64,000 nucleotides of DNA, taken from NCBI GenBank assembly GCA_038210275.1, contig JBBQWV010000010.1:1-64000 (forward strand), in the 5' to 3' direction. Shown in pieces: positions 25,936 to 34,160 of the stretch. The notes beneath the pieces were generated by a model, which saw only the letters and a list, made by a program, of their open reading frames with translations, had not been told where the DNA came from and did not search any database. The first letter of the stretch is position 1. Each line of letters opens with the position of its first letter. A program made the translations under genes and the position numbers. The stretch is from PALSA-1296 sp038210275 (GTDB lineage: Bacteria; Bacteroidota; Ignavibacteria; Palsa-1295).

Positions 25936-26105
25936 CTATATATATTTCGCAACCAAATGTGTCATTGCGAGGAGTCGCGCAGCGACGACGAAGCAATCCC
26001 TTAAATCGTGGCAGGCACTCCGGCGCTACAAACTATTTGGGGATTGCTTCGTCGGGCTAAAGCCCTTCTCGCAATGACACTTCAAATGGTTGCGAAAATA
26101 TATAG
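25936..26105. repeat. Nested palindrome: TCATTGCGAGG element inside a second inverted repeat
   Basis: The core, 25959-26080, is copy 4 of the TCATTGCGAGG family (GTGTCATTGCGAGGAG...CTTCTCGCAATGACAC), here with the two internal stem types swapped between arms. The core is enclosed by a second inverted repeat: CTATATATATTTCGCAACCA on the left and TGGTTGCGAAAATATATAG on the right, nearly perfect inverse complements. The element appears to have inserted into, or to have been amplified with, an older palindrome. It lies in the gap before the PQQ-type gene. Confidence 0.85.
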
Positions 26106-26188
26106 TCACCTTATAAATTTAATCAAAACTAATCCCGTGCGAATCTGTTGTTCTACTCACTGTTGTAAATATTTTCCGCATAGACCTT

Positions 26189-28249
26189 ATGAAAGCTACT
26201 CTGTTTTTTTTACTCTCCATTCTTTTCGTTAATATTGCTTCGGCACAGTATTCTTTGCAGCCGGCATTCCCGAATCTTCCTGCTTTTTCCGGACCACTTG
26301 AAATGCAGAATGCCGGTGATGCCACGAATAGAATTTTTGTCGTTGAGCAGAAAGGAAAAATATATGTATTCAATAATGACGCGGCAGTAAGCACACGAAA
26401 AGTTTTTGTTGATCTCACAACAAAGGCATCACAGGATGGCGGCGAGACGGGATTGCTTGGGCTTGCATTTCATCCGAATTTTAAGACGAATGGATTTTTC
26501 TACGTTAATTATACTGCAAGCGTGAGTGGACAGCTTACCTCATTTATCTCTCGATTTCATGTAAACCCCTCAACTCCCGATGCTGCAGATATTTCGAGCG
26601 AGCAAATTCTTCTGACACTCAACCAGCCATTTGCAAATCATAATGGCGGTCATCTTGCTTTTGGAAACGACGGCTATCTCTATGCTTCATTCGGTGATGG
26701 CGGCGCTGGCGGTGATCCATTTAAAAACGGACAGAACCTCTCTGTTTTTCTCGGAAAGATTTTACGTTTCGACGTTGACCATGAAGCCAATGGAAATCAT
26801 TATGCCATTCCGCCGGATAATCCTTTTGCAAATAATACGCAGGGCTTCAAGAAAGAAATTTATTCTTATGGAATGCGCAACACCTGGAAATTTTCTTTTG
26901 ATCATACAACTGGGAGGTTATGGGCTGGTGATGTAGGGCAGGATAAATTCGAAGAAGTAGATACGATCTCTAACGGCGGTAACTACGGTTGGAACATCAT
27001 GGAAGGCTTCCACCGCTATAATAATTCAACCGGTGATACAACGCAGATGATCTTGCCTCTTTGGGAATATCCTCATACGAATGGTAACGTTTCGATCACG
27101 GGCGGATATGTCTATCGAGGCACATCTATTCCTTCGCTTATCGGAAAATATATTTACGGCGATTATGGTTCTGGGAGGGTCTGGGCACTCAGTTATGAAG
27201 GTCTAAAATCTGCGACCAATCAATTAATTATTGACAAAACGTCGCTCAACCTATCTTCCTTCGGTGAAGATCAGAATAAAGAACTTTATTTTGTTAGCTA
27301 TGGAGATGGAAAATTATATAAACTATCTTCATCGGAAATAGTTGATAGTAAGCCCCCACGATTTATCAATCATCTTCACCCTGGGATTGATACAACTGAT
27401 GTCATGGATAATCAATCAAATGATTTAGGATTGCAATCTTTTTCTTGGTCAGGTCTTTATGGCACTGATACGACAATGTTCTCAGTTATACTCGACTCTC
27501 CAATTGCCGGATGTAACGCAGATAGGAATGTTCATCATATAATAGTCAATCAACTTGATGTAGTTATTGGAGGCTGTTTAAGATTAGCTTTTACTGATTG
27601 TGCGGGAAATAAATCATATGATACACTTTGCTATGCTTCACATACTTTAAAAGTTGATCCAAATTTGAGTATTGATCCCGTTGCAATTGGTGACAGCTCG
27701 ATGGGATTTGTTTATTTGACTATCTTACCCGATGATGGCTCGGTTTTTGTTTTCGACTCTATATATTTTAGACCGGCTAGTAAAGCATTTGAACTAGTAG
27801 GAGCAGTTCCTTCATCATCAAATCCATTCCTTGTTGGGCAGGAAAAAATTGAAGTAAAATTTAAACCTGTGAAGATCGGTGCTGATAGCGTATTACTTGT
27901 TCTCCATGCGAAAGGTACTGTTGATAGTATTCATAGTTATGTTGTGCACGGAATAGGTAAAGAGTCTAGTTCTGTAAACTCCTCACTTCTGAAAGAAAAC
28001 AACATAGCGATAAGCCCTAATCCATTTAAGGATCACGTTTATTTTACCTTTTCAAACTCGGAGTACGGTTCAGTTAAACTTATTCTTTTCGATATACTTG
28101 GAAAAGAAATTTTAAGACTAATTGATCAACCGGAACAGCAGGGGGTACATACTCTTGATTTTGATGGTTCAAAACTACCCTCTGGAAGTTACATCCTGCG
28201 TCTCCAATGCCCTGGGGATGTGGTTTCGAAAAAAATTATTAAAGAATAA
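26189..28249 (+). CDS. Secreted PQQ-dependent sugar dehydrogenase-like protein with T9SS tail
   Basis: 686 residues. The signal peptide ends at ASAQ. Residues 25-365 form a six-bladed propeller of the soluble glucose dehydrogenase/HHIP type: VEQKGKIYVF, TGLLGLAFHPNFKTNGFFYV, FANHNGGHLAFGNDGYLYASFGDGG, SYGMRNTWKFSFD, AGDVGQDKFEEVD and GNYGWNIMEG are the family signature blocks. A linker of Ig-like segments follows, then a T9SS tail (ISPNPFKDHVYFTF..., SGSYILRLQCPGD). It probably oxidises aldose sugars with PQQ outside the cell, or only binds sugar; no PQQ synthesis gene is in the window. Confidence 0.88.
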   Translation: MKATLFFLLSILFVNIASAQYSLQPAFPNLPAFSGPLEMQNAGDATNRIFVVEQKGKIYVFNNDAAVSTRKVFVDLTTKASQDGGETGLLGLAFHPNFKTNGFFYVNYTASVSGQLTSFISRFHVNPSTPDAADISSEQILLTLNQPFANHNGGHLAFGNDGYLYASFGDGGAGGDPFKNGQNLSVFLGKILRFDVDHEANGNHYAIPPDNPFANNTQGFKKEIYSYGMRNTWKFSFDHTTGRLWAGDVGQDKFEEVDTISNGGNYGWNIMEGFHRYNNSTGDTTQMILPLWEYPHTNGNVSITGGYVYRGTSIPSLIGKYIYGDYGSGRVWALSYEGLKSATNQLIIDKTSLNLSSFGEDQNKELYFVSYGDGKLYKLSSSEIVDSKPPRFINHLHPGIDTTDVMDNQSNDLGLQSFSWSGLYGTDTTMFSVILDSPIAGCNADRNVHHIIVNQLDVVIGGCLRLAFTDCAGNKSYDTLCYASHTLKVDPNLSIDPVAIGDSSMGFVYLTILPDDGSVFVFDSIYFRPASKAFELVGAVPSSSNPFLVGQEKIEVKFKPVKIGADSVLLVLHAKGTVDSIHSYVVHGIGKESSSVNSSLLKENNIAISPNPFKDHVYFTFSNSEYGSVKLILFDILGKEILRLIDQPEQQGVHTLDFDGSKLPSGSYILRLQCPGDVVSKKIIKE

Positions 28250-28283
28250 TCCAGAAAGTCTTTTCAATCTTGCAAATCCTGGC

Positions 28284-29834
28284 TCAGACAGCAATGGCTT
28301 CTGCAACCCTGATTCCATCCATCGCAGCACTGACGATGCCTCCGGCGTAGCCTGCTCCTTCGCCGCAGGGGTAAAGATTTTTTATTTGCAGGTGTTGCAG
28401 TGATTCGTTGTCGCGAGGAATGCGAACCGGTGAACTTGTTCTTGTCTCTACTCCGAGCATCACGGCTTCTTCCTGAACGTATCCTTTCATGGATTTACTG
28501 AACTGCTTTATGCCTTCGCGAAGCCTGCTTGAAAGAGCTTTTGGTAACACTTCATTTAAGAGTGCAGAAGTCATCCCCGGTTTATAACTTGTCTCAGGAA
28601 GCGTTGTTGAAAGTTTATTTTCAAGAAAATCCGTGATGCGCTGCGCGGGGGCTTGCTGTGCATTTCCACCTGCTGAGAAAGCAATTCGTTCAACTTCGGA
28701 TTGATACATCATTCCTGCAAGTGCGCCATGCTGTTTATAATTTTGTAGATCTTCTTGCTCGACTGCAACAACCACTCCTGAATTTGCAAATGGCGAATCA
28801 CGTCGAGAAAGACTCATGCCATTAAGTACAATTTCGCCCGGTGCTGTTGCTGATGGAACAATGAATCCCCCTGGGCACATACAAAAAGAAAACACACCTC
28901 GGTTATTTGCTTGCGCAACAAGTTTGTAACTTGCCGCGGGTAAATTCTCATCACGAACATTTGTATGATATTGCGTCTTATCAACGAATGATTGCGGATG
29001 CTCAATGCGGACACCCATTGCAAAAGGTTTTGCTTCTATGAGTATTTTCTTTCTATCGAGTAAATGAAATATATCACGCGCTGAATGCCCGGTTGCGAGA
29101 ATGACTGCTTCTCCGATTATTTCATCACCTTCTTGTGTAATGACTCCACGAATTTTATTTTCATGAATGATGAGATCTTCGACGCGTGTATCAAAATGAA
29201 TTTCACCTCCTGAAATTATAATGCTTTCGCGCATTGCTGCAACAACTTTCGGCAAGAGGTTCGAACCGATATGAGGATGCGCATCAATGAGAATATCAGA
29301 ACTCGCACCGTGTGCTACTAATGTTTTTAGTACAGCGCCAACATCTCCGCGCTTGGTTGCTCTGGTATAAAGTTTTCCATCGGAGTATGTACCCGCTCCG
29401 CCTTCACCGAAACAATAATTACTATCAGGATTTACAATGCCGCGTTTCTGAATTGCTGCAAGATCGTAACGTCTTGCACGTACATCTTTGCCTCGTTCGA
29501 GAATAATCGGTTTAATGCCGAGTTCGATCAATCGTAATGCTGCGAACATTCCGGCAGGACCAGCGCCAATAATGACAACGCGTTTTGCAGTCGACGGAAG
29601 CGATTTGTAATTGGCAGTAAAATTTTCGTCAGATGGAGCAGGTTCATCATAATACACTTCGGCTTGCAATCTGAATTTCGGTTCTTTCGAACGTGCATCA
29701 ATGGAGCGCTTACGGATGCGAAGGGAAGTTATTCTTTCAGGTTGGATGCCAAGTTCTTTGGCTGCTAACTGCTTATGGGTTGATGAATCCACCGCGAGAG
29801 CCGGATGCACGACAAGTTCAAGTGATGTGATCAT
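28284..29834 (-). CDS. FAD-dependent oxidoreductase (COG2509-like)
   Basis: 516 residues. An N-terminal domain of about 85 residues (LVVHPALAVDSSTHKQLAAKELGI...) precedes an FAD Rossmann motif VVIIGAGPAGMFAALRL (about 87-103) and a dehydrogenase body with GEGGAGTYSDGKLYTR, VILATGHSARDIF and a C-terminal YPCGEGAGYAGGIVSAAMDG. This is the pattern of uncharacterised FAD dehydrogenases of the COG2509 group. The substrate is unknown. It is divergent from trhO with a 30-bp gap. Confidence 0.88.
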   Translation of the reverse strand: MITSLELVVHPALAVDSSTHKQLAAKELGIQPERITSLRIRKRSIDARSKEPKFRLQAEVYYDEPAPSDENFTANYKSLPSTAKRVVIIGAGPAGMFAALRLIELGIKPIILERGKDVRARRYDLAAIQKRGIVNPDSNYCFGEGGAGTYSDGKLYTRATKRGDVGAVLKTLVAHGASSDILIDAHPHIGSNLLPKVVAAMRESIIISGGEIHFDTRVEDLIIHENKIRGVITQEGDEIIGEAVILATGHSARDIFHLLDRKKILIEAKPFAMGVRIEHPQSFVDKTQYHTNVRDENLPAASYKLVAQANNRGVFSFCMCPGGFIVPSATAPGEIVLNGMSLSRRDSPFANSGVVVAVEQEDLQNYKQHGALAGMMYQSEVERIAFSAGGNAQQAPAQRITDFLENKLSTTLPETSYKPGMTSALLNEVLPKALSSRLREGIKQFSKSMKGYVQEEAVMLGVETRTSSPVRIPRDNESLQHLQIKNLYPCGEGAGYAGGIVSAAMDGIRVAEAIAV

Positions 29835-29864
29835 AAATGTTCATGCGGAGTATTTTTCTCCGAA

Positions 29865-30710
29865 ATGGATGTTAAGTCGAGACCATTAAACAAAAGAATA
29901 GCTAATTCAATCCGCGTGCAAACCGTCGTCATCGCTTTTTATAAATTCGTCTCTTTGCCTGATTGTGAAGAGATGCGAATTCCGTTGCGTACTTTTTGCC
30001 AGCAGCATGGTGTGATGGGGACGATACTCCTTGCAACTGAAGGCATTAACGGTACGATCGCCGGAAGCAGGGAAGGCATTGATGCTGTGATCGCCCATTT
30101 ACAAGCTGATCCTCGCTTTGCAGATTTCCAGTGGAAAGAATCGTATTATGACGATCTGCCATTCGAGAAGATGAAAGTGAGATTGAAACGAGAGATCGTC
30201 GGGCTTGGCGTTCCACAAGTTGATCCTCTGAGAAAAGTTGGGACGTACGTAACTCCCGAAGACTGGAATTCGCTTATCTCCGATCCTGATATTATCATCG
30301 TTGATACGCGCAATAGTTACGAAGTCGAACTCGGTTCTTTCAAAGGAGCTATTGATCCGCATACAAAAGCCTTCAGAGAATTTCCGAAATTTGTCGAAGA
30401 GAATCTCGATCCGGAAAAAAATAAAAAAGTCGCAATGTTTTGTACCGGAGGAATTCGTTGCGAAAAAGCCAGCAGCTATTTACTCGATAAGGGTTTTCAG
30501 GAAGTCTATCATCTGCAAGGCGGCATATTAAAATATCTTGAGACGATTCCCGCAGAGGAAAGTATGTTCGAGGGCGAGTGTTTTGTTTTCGATGAAAGAG
30601 TTACCCTCGACCATCAGTTAAAAAAAGGTATCAAAGAAGCGAACTCCAAAGAAAAAGTTTTTGCCAAAGGAAGCCATACCGAACGCGGCTTCAACGAAGT
30701 ATCCGAATAA
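29865..30710 (+). CDS. trhO: tRNA uridine(34) hydroxylase TrhO (rhodanese family)
   Basis: TrhO uses molecular oxygen to hydroxylate U34 in tRNAs (ho5U). The N-terminal ferredoxin-like domain (VVIAFYKFVSLPD..., ATEGINGTIAGS) and rhodanese domain (IIIVDTRNSYEVELGSF) are typical, with the active-site loop FCTGGIRCEK (about 192-201). At 281 residues it is shorter than E. coli YceA because the C-terminal Cys-rich zinc segment is absent: it ends shortly after FDERVTLDHQL. A GTG at 29916 (RVQTVVIAFYKF) is an alternative start closer to relatives. Activity is probable. Confidence 0.92.
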   Translation: MDVKSRPLNKRIANSIRVQTVVIAFYKFVSLPDCEEMRIPLRTFCQQHGVMGTILLATEGINGTIAGSREGIDAVIAHLQADPRFADFQWKESYYDDLPFEKMKVRLKREIVGLGVPQVDPLRKVGTYVTPEDWNSLISDPDIIIVDTRNSYEVELGSFKGAIDPHTKAFREFPKFVEENLDPEKNKKVAMFCTGGIRCEKASSYLLDKGFQEVYHLQGGILKYLETIPAEESMFEGECFVFDERVTLDHQLKKGIKEANSKEKVFAKGSHTERGFNEVSE

Positions 30711-30867
30711 TCGGTCTACACTCCAGAATAATCGTGAATATCAATTCACACAATTGTTAGCTATAATTCACAGACTTTCTTAAACTTCCTCGCGTTAATT
30801 ACCTCTGAATAGATGAGGGATCATTTGATTGATCCTCTTCAACCACAAAAACAAAATAGGAGAAGTT

Positions 30868-31257
30868 ATGAAAACATTCTTAAAACTTATCGCAATCACA
30901 TTACCCTTGATTGTTATCTCGCCAACATTTGCACGAGCCCATTTCGGAATTGATATTCATGTAGGACCGCCTCCTTTGCGTCATGAAATAATTTGTGAGC
31001 GTCCATATGCAGATGCCGTTTGGGCACCGGGATATTACAATCACGTTGGGTATCGTTATGTATGGGTACCGGGATATTGGAGACGTCCTGCTTATTACCG
31101 CGGCGAAGGCTGGCGACACGAACGCTTCGAACATCGCAATTGGGAGAGAGATCGTGATCATCGCGAATGGCACAGAGATCGCCACGAAGGTAAATCGGGA
31201 AATGAACATGACAGAGGAAGAGGCGGACCCGAACACCGCGAAGGCAGAATTCGGTAA
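30868..31257 (+). CDS. Small secreted His/Arg-rich protein with repeated W-x-P-G-Y motif
   Basis: 129 residues from the ATG at 30868, preceded by AGGAGAAG, one of few good ribosome-binding sites in the window. A signal peptide ends near FARA. The mature part has the tandem pattern VWAPGYYNHVGYRYVWVPGYW, like the YXWGXW repeat family, then a long Arg/His/Glu/Asp-rich tail (HERFEHRNWERDRDHREWHRD...). The function is unknown; metal or envelope binding is a guess. A hairpin terminator follows. Confidence 0.75.
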   Translation: MKTFLKLIAITLPLIVISPTFARAHFGIDIHVGPPPLRHEIICERPYADAVWAPGYYNHVGYRYVWVPGYWRRPAYYRGEGWRHERFEHRNWERDRDHREWHRDRHEGKSGNEHDRGRGGPEHREGRIR

Positions 31258-31274
31258 TGGAAAATAAATGATTC

Positions 31275-31305
31275 AAAAGCGATCGAGTGGTCGCTTTTGT
31301 TTTTC
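31275..31305 (+). terminator. Intrinsic terminator of the small basic protein gene
   Basis: AAAAGCGA and TCGCTTTT pair around the loop TCGAGTGG and are followed by GTTTTTC. It lies between two convergent genes and may serve both. Confidence 0.75.
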
Positions 31306-31309
31306 ATTT

Positions 31310-32479
31310 CTATTCGTACGCCGCAATCCCCGTGATCTCCTGCCCTAAGACGAGCGTATGAATATCATGTGTGCCTTCGTAGGTCTTCACCGATTCCAGA
31401 TTTGCCATGTGCCGCATAATCGGGTATTCACCGAGGATGCCGTTGGCTCCGTGAATATCTCTTGCAACTCTTGCAATATCCAAAGCCATTGCCACATTAT
31501 TTCGTTTTGCCATTGATACATGTGCAGGTTTCATCTTGCCGTCATTTTTTAATTGACCAAGTCGCAAACAGAGCAATTGCGCTTTCGTAATCTCTGTCAG
31601 CATCTCCGCAAGCTTTTGCTGAACAAGCTGGAAACGTGCGATGGGTTTACCGAATTGAATTCTGCTCTTGGCATAATCCACTGAGCTTTCATAACAAGCC
31701 ATTGCTGCGCCGACTGCGCCCCATGATATTCCGTATCGCGCCTGAGTCAAGCATCCAAGCGGTCCCTTCAAGCCTTGAACATTCGGCAGCATATTTGCTT
31801 CGGGAATAAAAACATCCTGAAAAACTAATTCACTAGTCACGCTTGCACGCAAAGAATATTTTCCTTTCATCTCCGGAGCAGTAAATCCTTTCATCCCTTT
31901 TTCGACTAAAAATCCTCTGATAGATTTTGAATCATCGGAATCTACTTTTGCCCAGACGACAGCAACATCACTGATCGTGCCATTGGTGATCCACATCTTC
32001 GCGCCGTTAAGTGTATATCCGCCATCAACTTTTTTTGCCATCGTTACCATGCCGCCGGGATCGGAGCCATGATCGGGTTCTGTCAAACCGAAGCAGCCGA
32101 TGAACTCGCCGGTGGCAAGTTTCGGAAGCCATTTCATACGCTGCTCTTCTGAACCATACGCATAGATCGGATACATCACGAGCGAACTCTGTACGCTCGA
32201 AAAAGATCTGATCGAAGAATCGCCGCGCTCAAGCTCCTGATTAATAAGTCCGTAGGCAATGCTATCGAGTCCGGCGCAGCCATATTTTTCAGGCAGTGTT
32301 GGTCCGAGCAATCCGAGCGCACCGATCTTCGGGATCAAGTCCATCGGAAAGGTCATCGCCTGATTGTGTTCTTCGATGATCGGAAGAACTTCGCTGACAA
32401 CAAAATTGCGGACTGTGTCGCGGATCATCCGCTGCTCTTCAGTCAGCAGGGAAGATATATCGTAAAAATCAGTAGTCAT
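31310..32479 (-). CDS. gcdH: Acyl-CoA dehydrogenase, glutaryl-CoA dehydrogenase-like
   Basis: 389 residues from ATG at 32479 (MTTDFYDISS); the frame is open ten codons further. The protein follows glutaryl-CoA dehydrogenase closely: SIRSFSSVQSSLVMYPIYAYGSEEQ, FIGCFGLTEPDHGSDPGG (FAD contact), MWITNGTISDVAVVWAK, RIQFGKPIARFQLVQQKLA and the catalytic glutamate segment TYEGTHDIHTLVLGQEITG. GcdH oxidises and decarboxylates glutaryl-CoA to crotonyl-CoA in lysine and tryptophan breakdown, passing electrons to ETF. No ETF genes are near. The crotonase gene at 12817 could act on its product, but they are 18 kb apart. Confidence 0.88.
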   Translation of the reverse strand: MTTDFYDISSLLTEEQRMIRDTVRNFVVSEVLPIIEEHNQAMTFPMDLIPKIGALGLLGPTLPEKYGCAGLDSIAYGLINQELERGDSSIRSFSSVQSSLVMYPIYAYGSEEQRMKWLPKLATGEFIGCFGLTEPDHGSDPGGMVTMAKKVDGGYTLNGAKMWITNGTISDVAVVWAKVDSDDSKSIRGFLVEKGMKGFTAPEMKGKYSLRASVTSELVFQDVFIPEANMLPNVQGLKGPLGCLTQARYGISWGAVGAAMACYESSVDYAKSRIQFGKPIARFQLVQQKLAEMLTEITKAQLLCLRLGQLKNDGKMKPAHVSMAKRNNVAMALDIARVARDIHGANGILGEYPIMRHMANLESVKTYEGTHDIHTLVLGQEITGIAAYE

Positions 32480-32562
32480 AAAATAGATTATTTTGTCGTT
32501 GGTTAACAACGGAGTGCGAATAAATGTCGCTACGTTTCGCCATACCCTCTACTAACGAACAG

Positions 32563-32584
32563 CTAAAGCCTAAAGACTAATAAC
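32563..32584. repeat. Heptamer tandem array (CTAAAGM)n
   Basis: CTAAAGC, CTAAAGA and CTAATAA follow one another directly in the gap before the ATTGTCATTCCGAA palindrome. Confidence 0.6.
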
Positions 32585-32588
32585 TTCC

Positions 32589-32784
32589 GGTAGTGCCTTA
32601 ATCTGAATTTATTGTCATTCCGAACGGAGATTTTTCGAACGTAGTGAGAAAAACGATGTGAGGAATCCCCTGATAGTTTGTAGCCCAAAAGTCTCTACCA
32701 CGACGAGAGGGGATTCCTCAATCGCTCATTCGCCTTTGGCGAATTTCGGCTCATTCGGAATGACAATCAAATTAAGACACTACC
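32589..32784. repeat. Nested palindrome, ATTGTCATTCCGAA family
   Basis: The core 32611-32767 has perfect 14-base arms ATTGTCATTCCGAA/TTCGGAATGACAAT, with internal pairs GAGGAATCCCC/GGGGATTCCTC. It is enclosed by outer arms GGTAGTGCCTTAATCTG and CAAATTAAGACACTACC, which pair with two mismatches. The design parallels the TCATTGCGAGG elements but the arm sequence differs. It fills most of the 366-base gap. Confidence 0.85.
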
Positions 32785-32845
32785 TAACTTTCCCCAAAGA
32801 ATCCAAACCCCTCCCTCATGCGTTATCCAACTAAAATAAAACAAT

Positions 32846-33244
32846 ATGCCGCTCGACCAGACTATAGGGATGCAGATCGTGATACTTTTTATACTTGCAA
32901 TTCCGGTTGCCTGTATATCATGGACGGTTGTGCGCGAAGAGGTTTTTCATGAAGTACGGGAGTACTGCGCCAACGGTTCGAAAAAAGCGAAGCGTCTTCC
33001 GGTTAAAAAATTCTTTTATCTTTTCACCTGCGAGTATTGCTTCAGCCATTACGTCGCAGGCGCAATGCTCATCATCACCGATTTCAGAATGATCTTTCCC
33101 GATTGGCGCGGCTACATTATTTCCGGTTTCTCCATCGTGTGGATTGCTAATATCTATATTGGCTTATACAATATGATCCGTCTCGATATCAAGACCGTAA
33201 CGCTCGAAACCAAGATCGAAGAGAAAAAACTTGAGGGGAAGTAG
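32846..33244 (+). CDS. Small integral membrane protein with CxxC motif
   Basis: 132 residues. Three hydrophobic segments occur: about 9-27 (MQIVILFILAIPVACISW), 65-85 (HYVAGAMLIITDF) and 95-115 (YIISGFSIVWIANIYIGL). A loop has KKFFYLFTCEYCFSHYV, a Cys-x-x-Cys near the membrane as in DUF1360-like proteins. A Cys at 41 may also take part. The C-terminus is charged. Its role is unknown. No partner gene is obvious. Confidence 0.65.
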   Translation: MPLDQTIGMQIVILFILAIPVACISWTVVREEVFHEVREYCANGSKKAKRLPVKKFFYLFTCEYCFSHYVAGAMLIITDFRMIFPDWRGYIISGFSIVWIANIYIGLYNMIRLDIKTVTLETKIEEKKLEGK

Positions 33245-33251
33245 ATTTGGG

Positions 33252-33274
33252 TTCTTAGTTCTTAGTTCTTAGTT
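33252..33274. repeat. Heptamer tandem array (TTCTTAG)n
   Basis: Three perfect TTCTTAG copies run head to tail directly after the stop of the preceding gene. Confidence 0.85.
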
Positions 33275-33402
33275 TTATTCGTCACGGCGAATCTTCGACA
33301 TTTTTAATAAACCTAACCTCGCCACTCAAAACCTCCGCCCACCTTCAAAACAACAAAATATTTCGGCATTGTGGATAGATTGTGTATAAACACACGTTTT
33401 GA

Positions 33403-33438
33403 GCACCTTGACAAAAGCATTTTTGTGTCGTATTTTTG
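33403..33438 (+). promoter_or_regulatory. Bacteroidota-type promoter, 36-bp motif shared with 259-294
   Basis: TTGACA (33408-33413), 17-bp spacer, TATTTTTG (33431-33438). GCACCTTGACAAAAGCA and TTTTTGTG are shared with the copy near the left edge, so the similarity covers the spacer as well as the core boxes. It lies 33 bases upstream of the ATG at 33472. Confidence 0.75.
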
Positions 33439-33471
33439 TAGCACAGAATAAAACAGTACAAAAAACACGAT

Positions 33472-33798
33472 ATGATACACATAAAACAACAATTACCGCA
33501 TAAAGAGCAATTAGGACTAAATTCTTCACGCGAGACACCGGGATATCGTCGAAGGGGGCTTATCGGCGGGAGGCTTGATGAAGGTCCTTTGCATTCGAAG
33601 AACTTCGCTTATCTGATCTCGAACTTGACAGCGAGGAAGATACCCATCCGTTACCCGGAGTCCCTGCAACCGGAAATGTCTGCTCTTATCGGCACGCCGG
33701 TCGTCATTCGCGGAATGCGGCACTATGACTATTGGGGTAAACTTGTCTGTATGGATGCTGAAAGCATAGAGGCTAATATGCTGGAGATCAAACAATAG
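33472..33798 (+). CDS. Hypothetical small soluble protein
   Basis: 108 residues, no family recognised. It has no signal peptide or membrane segment. The N-terminal third is Arg/Gly-rich (SSRETPGYRRRGLIGGRLDEGPLHSKNF) and the rest looks like a compact domain (VVIRGMRHYDYWGKLVCMDAESIEAN). It is preceded by a well-defined promoter with a possible operator, so it is probably a real, regulated gene standing alone as a single unit. Confidence 0.6.
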   Translation: MIHIKQQLPHKEQLGLNSSRETPGYRRRGLIGGRLDEGPLHSKNFAYLISNLTARKIPIRYPESLQPEMSALIGTPVVIRGMRHYDYWGKLVCMDAESIEANMLEIKQ

Positions 33799-34160
33799 TT
33801 TAAGAAGATCAGCATTTCAATATTTGCTTACCTGTATTGATGTCATCGGAAGGAGTTCGCTTGCAAACGACGTGACGATCTAAAATTTTGAAGTTTCTAC
33901 TAAATTTAAAGTTCTTAGATTACCACGTCAGCTATTCCCCTTCTTGGATAGATTTCTATATTTTCTTCCCACTCCCCAAAATCTTCGTATATTTATAGTG
34001 CCACGAGGAGCGCAATGCCTGTAAACCATTAGAATTGCTTTCCTTACGTATTTTTTTGACTTGTTTTCACCACGGAGATTTCCGGTTATTTCAGGGTTTT
34101 GCCACAGACTTACCTTGACCGGAACGAGTAGATAGTATTGGATTTTTCCACGAGATCACT
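33799..34160. other. Non-coding gap with a strongly decayed palindromic element
   Basis: No gene is visible. The part 33838-33950 resembles a worn copy of the TCATTGCGAGG element: TGATGTCATCGGAAGGAG, GCAAACGACGTGACGATCT and later AGATTACCACGTCAGC correspond to its arms. A single TTCTTAG heptamer lies inside. I find no convincing promoter for the large gene that follows; TATATTTA at 33988 is a weak candidate. Confidence 0.45.
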
